DNA from: Candidatus Stahliibacteriota bacterium
Lineage (GTDB): Bacteria; Hydrothermota; Tepidihabitantia; B3-TA06
Assembly: GCA_030592225.1 (NCBI GenBank)
Contig: JAUVJT010000054.1
Location: 1-11,281 of the forward strand
Length of the DNA: 11,281 nt
Reading direction: 5' to 3'
Shown here piece after piece: positions 5,240-11,281 of this stretch. The stretch's first letter is position 1. Every line of letters starts with the position of its first letter. The notes under the pieces were generated by a model. It did no database searches and had not been told where the DNA came from. It saw only the letters and a list, made by a program, of their open reading frames with translations. Both the position numbers and the translations under genes were made by a program.

Positions 5240-6923
5240 TCCGGTTGTCTGAGATAAGCTCAGCGGCATGTGCTCGCACCGCGTCGGTTATTTCCTCGCC
5301 GCCCAGCATGCGGGCAAGCTCATCAATTCGTCCCTTCTCGTCGAGCACGTCAATGCGGGTGAAGGTTTTTCCCGACGCTACTTCCTTGGTGACCCTGAAA
5401 TGACGGTCGGCATAGCGCGCTATCTGGTGCAGGTGGGTCACCAGAAGAATTTGTTTTGAGGCAGCAAGCTCTTTTAAGCGTTTGCCCACGGTTTCAGCGG
5501 TTCGGCCGCCTATGCCCACGTCAATTTCATCAAACACGAGAACCGGTATCCGGTCGGAGTGAACGAGCACGGTCTTTAATGCAAGCATGATGCGGGAAAG
5601 CTCACCTCCCGAAGCGATTTTTGCCAGCGGCTTGGGCCCCTCTCCCGGGTTTGCAGTGAACAGAAACTGGATAGCTTCGAGTCCCTCCTCGCCCAGCCGG
5701 TAGCGAATACCGTTCTCTTCATACAGCCCTTTTGAATCCTCGGTTCGCACCAAATCCACCACAAGCTCGGCCCTGGGCATGGCCAGACCTCCCAGCTGAT
5801 CCACAACGGCCTGCTGGAAATCCTTTCTGGTTCTTTCCCTGTCCGCTGAAAGTTCGCCGGCAAGACCGACCACTTCCTTTTTTAGTTTTCCCTCTTCGGT
5901 TTGGAGTTTGACGAGGTCTTCAGCATCCAACTCTATGGATTCGAGTCTGGTCTTGATATCCTCGGCCAGCATAATAAGACCTTCATCGTTGACTTCATGC
6001 TTGCGGCAGAGTTTTTCAAATGCAAACAATCGCTCGTTAATCTCTTCCAGTCTTTCCGGAGAGTACTCAATGGATTCACGGTAGCTCAGAAGTTCTCGCC
6101 ACACCTCTTGTGCCGATATCTCCGCTTGCCCTATCGTGGAGGATAATCCCTCCATGGAGGAATCAAGAGCGAGCAAGTCTTTCAGCATCTGGTTGAGCAG
6201 AGCAAGGCTTTCGAGAACAGAGGCCTCCCGTTCGGATATCAAATCTATTAAACGGTTAGCAAGCTCTACCCTTTGTTCGGCTGAGGCGAGAAGCTCACGC
6301 TCGGCATAGAGCATCCTGGTTTCTCCCTTCCGGGGAGCCAGCTTCGCGATTTCATCAAACTGGAACTGGAGGAAGTCGCGCTGCTCGCGGCGTTTTGCAA
6401 TGTCATTTTCCATGGTCTTAATTCGGGCAAGCAGTTGCCTGTAATGGGTCAGCGCTTTCACGTACGCATCTCTCAGGCCGACAAGTCCTCCGTATGCGTC
6501 GAGAAAACGCCCGTGTGTGGAAGGTTTCAAAAGAAGCTGGTGCTGATGTTGGCCGTGGATGTCCACCAGATGGTTACCCAGTTCTGCGAGTGCCGCCTGG
6601 GTGGTTTGGCTCTGGTTGACGAAATTCGCGGCGCGTTTGCCTTTCTGAGCCTTTCGCAAAATCAGAAGCATTCCCTCACTCGCTTCTATCCAATCGGGCA
6701 GCTTCAGTTCCTGTGCAGCAAGATTCGCCTCGACCTCGAGGGTTTCGGCATCAGAGCGAAACAAATCGTCCGTAATGCGTTCCCCCAGCAGAACGGAAAG
6801 CGCACCCAGCAGAATAGATTTGCCGGTTCCGGTTTCCCCGGTAAGTACGTTGAGGCCGGCTGAAAATTCAAGTTCCGCGGCATCTATAAGGGCGAAGTTG
6901 CTGATGCGCAGCCTTTCAAGCAT
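5232..6923 (-). CDS. recN: DNA repair protein RecN
   Basis: This 563-residue SMC-like ATPase acts in double-strand break repair and is full length for the family. The Walker A motif GETGTGKS is at 29-36, after the typical start MLERLRISNFALID. A Q-loop-like DIHGQHQHQLLL is at 121-132. Long, probably coiled-coil helices span about 150-375. The ABC signature KIASGGELSRI is at 435-445, Walker B VLVFDEID at 461-468 and the switch histidine in VTHLHQIA at 495-502. The C-terminal GRIDELARMLGG is also characteristic. A 78-bp gap separates it from nadK upstream, with no strong ribosome site or clear promoter. I saw only a half-site resembling a LexA box (GAACAG, about 6983-6988). It overlaps pgsA by 8 bp. 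Confidence 0.96.
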   Translation of the reverse strand: MLERLRISNFALIDAAELEFSAGLNVLTGETGTGKSILLGALSVLLGERITDDLFRSDAETLEVEANLAAQELKLPDWIEASEGMLLILRKAQKGKRAANFVNQSQTTQAALAELGNHLVDIHGQHQHQLLLKPSTHGRFLDAYGGLVGLRDAYVKALTHYRQLLARIKTMENDIAKRREQRDFLQFQFDEIAKLAPRKGETRMLYAERELLASAEQRVELANRLIDLISEREASVLESLALLNQMLKDLLALDSSMEGLSSTIGQAEISAQEVWRELLSYRESIEYSPERLEEINERLFAFEKLCRKHEVNDEGLIMLAEDIKTRLESIELDAEDLVKLQTEEGKLKKEVVGLAGELSADRERTRKDFQQAVVDQLGGLAMPRAELVVDLVRTEDSKGLYEENGIRYRLGEEGLEAIQFLFTANPGEGPKPLAKIASGGELSRIMLALKTVLVHSDRIPVLVFDEIDVGIGGRTAETVGKRLKELAASKQILLVTHLHQIARYADRHFRVTKEVASGKTFTRIDVLDEKGRIDELARMLGGEEITDAVRAHAAELISDNRND

Positions 6924-7001
6924 GGCGTACGTTCCCGTTATTTATGCAGGGTCGAAAAAAACCCGCTCTATGCACTGCGTTTCTGTTCGTTGAATGGATT
7001 G

Positions 7002-7802
7002 CTATTCATGGCGCAAGCCTCCCCAGCGCATCTTGTGACGGAGAATTTCAAAGAAGGAAACCCTGGCAGGCATAACGATTCGCGCATATCGGTCGGCCTT
7101 GGAGATAGTTACCTGGTGAGCAGTTTCCAGCAGGTGTTTTTCCTGTCCGTCAATACTCAACAGCGCGGTAGGATTCTTGTGTCCCAGTTTGATGGTAATG
7201 GTATCCTGTGCCGGAACCACCACCGGTCTTGCCGAGAGGGCGTGGGGACAGATAGGGGTGAGGATTATTCCCTGCAGGCTGGGGTAAAGTATAGGTCCGC
7301 CCGCGGCAAGCGAGTAGGCGGTGGAACCCGTGGGAGTGGATACTATCAGGCCGTCGCCGGTAAAGCGAGTCAGAAACTCTCCGTTCACAAAGGTGCTAAG
7401 CTCAATTACCCTGGCGTCGGTGCTCATGTTGATAGTGACGTCGTTGAGTGCGGTAAACTTTTTGTTGTGCAAGCGGATGCGAAAAAGCATTCGTTCCTCG
7501 ATTCTTATGCGCTTGTGGTGCAAATCATCGAGGGCTTGATCGATATCCGCGGATTGGAAGGCGGTGAGGAAACCGAGACCGCCCAGGTTGATGCCCATGA
7601 TGGGAAGTTCCAGCTCTCCGGCTTCCCTGACTGCGCGGAGCATGGTGCCGTCGCCTCCCAGGGCAAGAAGGAAGTCAATCGTGGCGTCCAGCGGCGGAGC
7701 GGTTGCTATTTCGTGAGCATGTCTTTTCCCCCACACCTCGATTTTCTTCAATGTTTCTTTGATGAGCGGTTTCTTAGGATTGAATACAAGAGCTATTTTC
7801 AT
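7002..7802 (-). CDS. nadK: NAD kinase
   Basis: This 266-residue cytosolic enzyme phosphorylates NAD+ to NADP+ and supplies NADPH metabolism. Family motifs occur in order: GGDGT at 49-53 with LGGLGFL following at 73-79, the ND pair at 120-121 (LNDVTI), TGDGLIVSTPTGSTAYSLAAGGP at about 148-170, SARPVVVP at 190-197, and DGQ at 218-220. Length is normal. The ATG at 7802 overlaps the prmC stop as ATGA and has GAGGTG just upstream, so it is preferred over a GTG six bases earlier. This 4-bp overlap implies translational coupling with prmC. nadK next to recN is a common bacterial arrangement. Confidence 0.96.
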   Translation of the reverse strand: MKIALVFNPKKPLIKETLKKIEVWGKRHAHEIATAPPLDATIDFLLALGGDGTMLRAVREAGELELPIMGINLGGLGFLTAFQSADIDQALDDLHHKRIRIEERMLFRIRLHNKKFTALNDVTINMSTDARVIELSTFVNGEFLTRFTGDGLIVSTPTGSTAYSLAAGGPILYPSLQGIILTPICPHALSARPVVVPAQDTITIKLGHKNPTALLSIDGQEKHLLETAHQVTISKADRYARIVMPARVSFFEILRHKMRWGGLRHE

Positions 7803-8632
7803 GAGCACCTCACAAACAGGAAACGCAGATTTCCGTAATTGTCAACCCCCTTCATAAAATGCAGCAATGAGGTTGCGGCGTAAGCATCGAGCGGCTCGGC
7901 AAGCGCGGGGTCAATTTCTATTGCGGCAAGGCCGCCGGATGCGAGGAAACCCTTTGTTTTATTGAGTATGCGGTCTACCACCCGGAATCCGTCAGGGCCG
8001 CCGTTAAGAGCGAGAGGAGGATCAAAGTCGTTCACTTCAGGGGGAAGCGAAGGAATATTGTCGGTTGGGATATAAGGGGGATTTGAAATCAGGAGATCAA
8101 CGTTGTTTTTAAGATCACGTGCTTCCTCAAATTCAAACAGATTGGCCTTGATGAAGCGGATGCGGTCGGAAACCCCCAGATTTTCAGCGTTATGTTTTGC
8201 CAGACGCAGGGCGATGGGGGAGAGGTCGGTTGCGATAATTGCAGCGCCAGGGAACTCTTTTGCCAGAGCTATTGCCAGGGCGCCGGTTCCCGTACCCAAT
8301 TCAAGTATCACCTCGGGTTGCCTATCCAGCTCTTCGAGTGTTCTTGTCAGCAGCTGCTCGGTTTCTGGCCTTGGTATGAAAACCCAGGGGGTGAGGAGCA
8401 GCTTAAAGTCGAGGAATTCAACCGACCCGACCAGAACTGCAAGCGGCGCTCCGGTTTCGCGTTGTTTAAGCAAATGCAGGAATTCTTTTTCCTGTTGGAG
8501 AGAAAGGAGGGTTTTATTCAGGATAAGCTCGGCAACGGGGCTGCCGGTTACGTGCTTGAGTAAAAACAATCTTTCCTGCCAGGGAACGCCGGTGTGCGAA
8601 GTGCGCGCTGCTTCAATAGCCGGCTTCGACAT
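7799..8632 (-). CDS. prmC: Peptide chain release factor N5-glutamine methyltransferase
   Basis: This 277-residue SAM-dependent methyltransferase (HemK family) methylates the glutamine of the GGQ motif in release factors, raising termination efficiency. Its substrate gene, prfA, is directly upstream. An N-terminal helical domain is followed by FIPRPETE (85-92), the SAM-binding loop ELGTGTGALAIALA (111-124) and the catalytic NPPY (184-187) of SNPPYIP. ALNGGPDG (208-215) is also typical. The ATG at 8632 overlaps prfA by 20 bp and has a weak AGG site. A TTG at 8689 would add 19 atypical residues inside prfA and is rejected. The stop overlaps the nadK start. Confidence 0.95.
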   Translation of the reverse strand: MSKPAIEAARTSHTGVPWQERLFLLKHVTGSPVAELILNKTLLSLQQEKEFLHLLKQRETGAPLAVLVGSVEFLDFKLLLTPWVFIPRPETEQLLTRTLEELDRQPEVILELGTGTGALAIALAKEFPGAAIIATDLSPIALRLAKHNAENLGVSDRIRFIKANLFEFEEARDLKNNVDLLISNPPYIPTDNIPSLPPEVNDFDPPLALNGGPDGFRVVDRILNKTKGFLASGGLAAIEIDPALAEPLDAYAATSLLHFMKGVDNYGNLRFLFVRCS

Positions 8633-9737
8633 AGCGCCTGGATTCTTCGTCGGCAAGCAGGGTATGAAATTCGAGGAGATCACCGTCAAGAATCTCGGTA
8701 AGCCTGTACAAACTAACCTTGATGCGGTGATCGGTTGCCCTGTTTTGCGGAAAGTTATAGGTTCTTATCTTCTCGCTTCTGTCCCCGGTTCCTATCTGTA
8801 CCCGGCGTTCGGCTCCCAGTTTAGCTTCTTTTTGTTCCCGCAGCAATTCCTGCAGTTTTGCTCTAAGGATGCGCATGGCCTTTATTCGATTCTGATGCTG
8901 GGAGCGTTCGTCCTGGCAGCTTACTGCCAGTCCTGAAGGCTTGTGAGTTATGCGTACCGCCGAGTCGGTAACGTTCACGTGCTGGCCGCCTTTGCCTGAA
9001 GCGCGAAAGGTATCCATCTGAAGATCCTTCGGGTCGATGTAGAGATCCTGTTCTTCAGCCTCGGGCAGTACGGCCACGGTAACGGTTGAGGTGTGAATAC
9101 GACCGGACGCTTCGGTATGGGGCACTCGTTGTACCCGGTGCACACCCGACTCAAAGCGCATGGATCTAAAAGCTTCCTTTCCTTTAACCATGAAGGATAC
9201 CTCCTTAAAGCCGCCTATTTCAGTGGCGTTGGAGGTGAGCAGCTCGGCTTTCCATCCACGGCGTTCAAGGTAATGAGCGTACATTCGATACAGGTCGGCG
9301 GCGAAAAGCCCGGCTTCATCACCGCCCGCAGCGGCGCGTATTTCAATAATGCAGTTGCGTTCCCAGCGCTCATCGTGGGGAAGAAACAGGGTGCGCAGCT
9401 CACTGACGCTGCGGTCTCTCCTTGCCTCAAGCGCGGCGAGTTCGGCTTTGAGCTGGGCAAGGAAATTATCGTCTTCCCCTCCTGCAGCCAGCATTTCTGC
9501 TGTGTCTTTAATTTCCTTGATGATGGTTTGCAGACGTTCGCCGGCCGCCAGCTTGTCTATGCATTTCTTGTAGCGGTAGGAGACTTTCTTGAGTTCGGCA
9601 GGATTAGATAGTACTGTTTGCTCCAGGAGTTTTGCTTCCAGCTTTTTCTTTTCATCGGTGAGGGGGACGAGTCGTTCAAGAATTCGCAGAACGTCGCTAG
9701 TGGGGCGCTCTTTGGCCCCGGTGGATACTTCGTTCAT
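8613..9737 (-). CDS. prfA: Peptide chain release factor 1
   Basis: This 374-residue class I release factor reads UAA and UAG stop codons on the ribosome. The catalytic GGQ is at 250-252 in FRASGKGGQHVNVTDSAVR. The codon-reading tripeptide P-x-T is at 206-208 as PHT within RVPHTEASGRIHTS, which marks RF1 rather than RF2. The N-terminal helical domain, AAAGGDEAGLFAADLYRMY (136-154) and the C-terminal YNFPQNRATDHRI (327-339) are typical. There is no sign of a programmed frameshift. The ATG at 9737 has only a weak AGG site upstream. It follows the Crp-family gene after a 91-bp gap and is first in the overlapping run prfA-prmC-nadK. Confidence 0.97.
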   Translation of the reverse strand: MNEVSTGAKERPTSDVLRILERLVPLTDEKKKLEAKLLEQTVLSNPAELKKVSYRYKKCIDKLAAGERLQTIIKEIKDTAEMLAAGGEDDNFLAQLKAELAALEARRDRSVSELRTLFLPHDERWERNCIIEIRAAAGGDEAGLFAADLYRMYAHYLERRGWKAELLTSNATEIGGFKEVSFMVKGKEAFRSMRFESGVHRVQRVPHTEASGRIHTSTVTVAVLPEAEEQDLYIDPKDLQMDTFRASGKGGQHVNVTDSAVRITHKPSGLAVSCQDERSQHQNRIKAMRILRAKLQELLREQKEAKLGAERRVQIGTGDRSEKIRTYNFPQNRATDHRIKVSLYRLTEILDGDLLEFHTLLADEESRRYVEAGY

Positions 9738-9828
9738 GGCCTGCGTCTAGGAAGGAGAAAACCGCTCGGGCGGAAAAGATATTTTAAGGCGTAAGCGCAC
9801 CCTGATATACCGGTATTGGTTGGCTGCG
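9738..9828 (-). other. Gap between the Crp-family gene and prfA
   Basis: This short stretch has no recognisable gene. It contains a perfect but unremarkable 10-bp palindrome ATACCGGTAT (9807-9816) and a weak 4-bp stem (CCGC/GCGG, 9762-9773) followed by TTTT on the minus strand. The latter could slow transcription but is too short to call a terminator. I see no convincing -35/-10 pair, so prfA may be transcribed from the promoter ahead of the Crp-family gene. Confidence 0.4.
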
Positions 9829-10467
9829 TTAAGTCTTAAACTTGTCGCGGAGTTTGAGGAAGCTAATGTACTCTTCAAGATCAGGGATACTGCGTACCGT
9901 AATTTCCTCTTCGCCTACCTGGATGAGATTAACGTCGGCTAATCTGCGCAGGTACTCTACGACTTTTGGTTTGTCTACACCGGTTATGTGGGTGATGGTA
10001 TCGGAGGAGATGTTTTCCAGGCGCACCCCTTCATCCATAGGGCTGCCCTGCTGCTTGGCTCGGGCCAGGATGAAATGTATGATTCGCGCCTCGTCGCTTT
10101 TGATAGTCAGGTACTTCAGCTGTTCATCGAGGGTACGCACCCGCATGGTTAGAATCTCGATTACGTAACCGACCAGAGGGTTTTCATTTATCTTGGAAAC
10201 GAAGCCTTCCTTATCAATTATCAAAAGGTCAGTCTCCTCGATGGCTGTGGCGCTGGCATTCCGGGGACTGCCGTCTATGACCGCCATTTCGCCAAAGAAA
10301 TCTCCATCCTTAAGAATGGCAAGAACTTTCTCCTGATCCTCTTCCCCGATAGATATCTTTATCTTTCCCTTGCGGATGAAGTACATTTCCTCGCCCACAT
10401 CTCCTTCCTGGAAGAGCATCTCACCGGGCATCAATTGTCGCTCATAACGTGGTTTTTTCTCCCACAT
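9829..10467 (-). CDS. Crp/Fnr-family transcriptional regulator
   Basis: This 212-residue protein has an N-terminal cyclic-nucleotide-binding barrel: LFQEGDVGEEMYFIRKGKI at about 18-36 and a phosphate-binding cassette FFGEMAVIDGSPRNASA at 57-73. That cassette keeps the E60 and R69 positions typical of ligand-binding members. A dimer helix (95-125) is followed by a C-terminal winged helix-turn-helix, with ISSDTITHITGVDKPKVVEYLRRL at about 153-176. There are no cysteines, so it cannot hold an Fnr-type iron-sulphur cluster. The ligand could be cAMP or another nucleotide, or none. AGGAGG seven bases before ATG 10467 is the best ribosome site on this strand. Its targets are unknown; it may control the downstream housekeeping genes or only share their transcript. 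Confidence 0.88.
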   Translation of the reverse strand: MWEKKPRYERQLMPGEMLFQEGDVGEEMYFIRKGKIKISIGEEDQEKVLAILKDGDFFGEMAVIDGSPRNASATAIEETDLLIIDKEGFVSKINENPLVGYVIEILTMRVRTLDEQLKYLTIKSDEARIIHFILARAKQQGSPMDEGVRLENISSDTITHITGVDKPKVVEYLRRLADVNLIQVGEEEITVRSIPDLEEYISFLKLRDKFKT

Positions 10468-10501
10468 CGGCTTCCTCCTAAAAATAAGTCTTTAGCCAGT
10501 A

Positions 10502-10529
10502 AGCTTACCCGAAAACAGCTATCTGTCAA
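10502..10529 (-). promoter_or_regulatory. Candidate promoter of the Crp-family gene
   Basis: On the minus strand an exact TTGACA (10529-10524) is followed after 16 bp by TAAGCT (10507-10502), only three of six -10 matches. The -10 lies in the perfect palindrome GTAAGCTTAC (10499-10508). Transcription would start about 30 bases before the ATG. The -35 is convincing; the -10 is weak, as expected for a promoter that needs an activator or is regulated. Confidence 0.4.
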
Positions 10530-10553
10530 CCCTTCCCTATCCTTGCGGCGCAT

Positions 10554-10646
10554 GATGCGTTCAGGGATGCGTTCCGGATGTGTTACGGATGTGTTACGGG
10601 CGGGATGTGTTACGGGTGGAGCTTGCGCTCCGTTCACAAGGAGATA
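10554..10646. repeat. GATGTGTTACGG array with hairpin core
   Basis: On the plus strand five degenerate units start with GATG: two of the type GATGCGTTC (10554, 10566) and three of the type GATGTGTTACG (10577, 10588, 10604). They are 11-16 bp long. A 5-bp hairpin follows (GGAGC 10618-10622, loop TTGC, GCTCC 10627-10631), then TTCACAAGGAGATA. The core matches the copy in the metallophosphoesterase gene, but here the array beside it is in the opposite orientation. The 202-bp region 10468-10669 between genes holds this element and the Crp-family promoter and no gene. No terminator for the gene ending at 10670 is evident. Confidence 0.6.
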
Positions 10647-10669
10647 TCCCCCTGACACCTCGAACGCAC

Positions 10670-11281
10670 TTAGCGAAGCAGGATGGTCTTAATCCCGTAT
10701 GATTCCTGTTCTGTCCGGAGAATAGTGAAGTATGCGCCTGACGGCAACGCGCCGCCTTGCTCGTCATGCGTATCCCAGACAATCAGGTGATGACCGGCCG
10801 GTGCGTTATCCCGCCTTAGATTCTTCAACAGGCGACCGTTTACGTCGTAGACGGCAAGATGCATGTTTGCAGGGTGGGGGAGACCATAGGTGAAGACAAT
10901 TGCACCTTGAACAGGATTAGGGTTTATCTGGGTAAGGTAGAAATTCGGTGGAGCCGAGGAATGGTTTTCTTCAATCGCAGCGGAAGTGATGATGGAAACA
11001 ACGTCGGTGAAATCTTCTTCAGTCGCGGATTGGGACGTAATGTCCACAGTGTAGCGCTCGCCCATCTCGGCGTTTGCGGGTACGGTGATCTCGACACGCA
11101 ACAACGTTTCATCCCCGGGTTCAAATTCATCGGTGAGCCAGCCCGAGGCCTGGGTAATGTTGGCGGTAATTTCCTGGTCGGTTTCGTGTACGTAATACCG
11201 GGCTTCCCAGTTGGAATTACCGTGCTCCTCGGCCATCACCCTTATCTCGTGGTCAAGATTCCCATCGTTTTGAACCTTAAC
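10670..11281 (-). CDS. Exported protein with C-terminal sorting domain (5' part outside window)
   Basis: The last 203 residues of a larger protein are visible. The frame is open to the window edge (VKVQNDGNLDHE comes first), so the GTG at 11239 is not a real start. The first 115 residues look like a beta-sandwich domain of the NEW3/CARDB type: NDGNLDHE, ASGWLTDEFEPGDETLLRVEITVP, then YTVDITSQS. A linker with SSAPPNFYLTQINPNP leads into a C-terminal domain (LAVYDVNGRLLKNL, PAGHHLIVWD, LPSGAYFTIL, ILLR). This has the type IX secretion (type A) or FlgD-like pattern that directs export and surface anchoring. The catalytic or binding part lies outside the window, so its role is unknown. It is upstream of the Crp-family gene on the same strand but separated by 202 bp. 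Confidence 0.8.
   Translation of the reverse strand, partial: VKVQNDGNLDHEIRVMAEEHGNSNWEARYYVHETDQEITANITQASGWLTDEFEPGDETLLRVEITVPANAEMGERYTVDITSQSATEEDFTDVVSIITSAAIEENHSSAPPNFYLTQINPNPVQGAIVFTYGLPHPANMHLAVYDVNGRLLKNLRRDNAPAGHHLIVWDTHDEQGGALPSGAYFTILRTEQESYGIKTILLR

Noticed and set aside
6924..7001. Possible LexA (SOS) box upstream of recN
   Set aside because: Only a half-site (CTGTTCG on the plus strand at 6983-6989) is present. Neither a CTGT-N8-ACAG nor a CGAAC-N4-GTTCG palindrome can be completed.
6990..7838. 282-codon open frame on the plus strand
   Set aside because: It lies entirely antisense to nadK, whose family motifs are all intact. The translated product has no recognisable domain pattern and looks like a codon-bias shadow.
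8103..8936. 277-codon open frame on the plus strand
   Set aside because: It is antisense to prmC and prfA, both well-supported genes. Its serine/arginine-rich product is typical of a reverse-strand shadow.
9762..9777. Hairpin CCGC/GCGG with TTTT as terminator of the Crp-family gene
   Set aside because: The stem is only four base pairs and lies close to the prfA start, so it is too weak to call.
9807..9816. Perfect palindromes ATACCGGTAT (9807-9816) and GTAAGCTTAC (10499-10508) as operators
   Set aside because: About ten perfect 10-bp palindromes are expected by chance in a window this long, and the two do not share a sequence. I give the second one only as context for the promoter.

Overview
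The window comes from an uncultured bacterium of roughly balanced base composition. Two secreted-type proteins, one at each end, finish in a C-terminal sorting domain like those of type IX secretion. There are also roadblock (MglB-like) and DUF4388 signalling proteins and a DUF6485 protein. This mix suggests an FCB-superphylum or WOR-3/Stahlbacteria-like candidate lineage. That placement is an inference; no rRNA gene is present.

Left part (1-1745): a GTAACAC repeat patch, a UUCG-loop hairpin terminator, a G-rich 10-bp tandem repeat, and a minus-strand gene for an exported FG-GAP/VCBS propeller-type protein. A divergent promoter pair at 1763-1821 separates it from a plus-strand signalling cluster (1846-3910). 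That cluster holds a stand-alone roadblock protein, a strong sigma70-type promoter with a leader of about 180 nt containing overlapping mini-ORFs, a three-part REC-DUF4388-roadblock response regulator, and a small nine-cysteine DUF6485 protein. The roadblock domain of the regulator is a close paralogue of the stand-alone protein. It still carries its own Shine-Dalgarno and ATG inside the fused gene.

Middle and right part (3922-10467): a minus-strand housekeeping block, read right to left. It runs Crp/Fnr-family regulator, prfA (release factor 1), prmC (release-factor methyltransferase), nadK (NAD kinase), recN (DNA repair ATPase), pgsA (phosphatidylglycerophosphate synthase) and a COG2129-like metallophosphoesterase. 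Most junctions after prfA overlap (20, 4, 8 and 23 bp), so these genes are probably co-transcribed and partly translationally coupled. PrmC methylates the GGQ loop of the neighbouring RF1. The other genes are linked by position rather than pathway.

Right edge (10468-11281): the Crp-family promoter, a degenerate GATGTGTTACGG array followed by a hairpin core, and the 3' end of a second exported protein with a C-terminal sorting domain.

The most unusual feature is the repeat family. The core and GTGTTACGGG arrays at 10554-10646 recur inside the metallophosphoesterase gene (about 4132-4243). There they stay in frame and encode about 33 extra, Cys/Gly/Tyr-rich residues in a catalytic-domain loop. 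This resembles the protein-coding palindromic elements known from Rickettsia, but the sequence itself is one I do not recognise.
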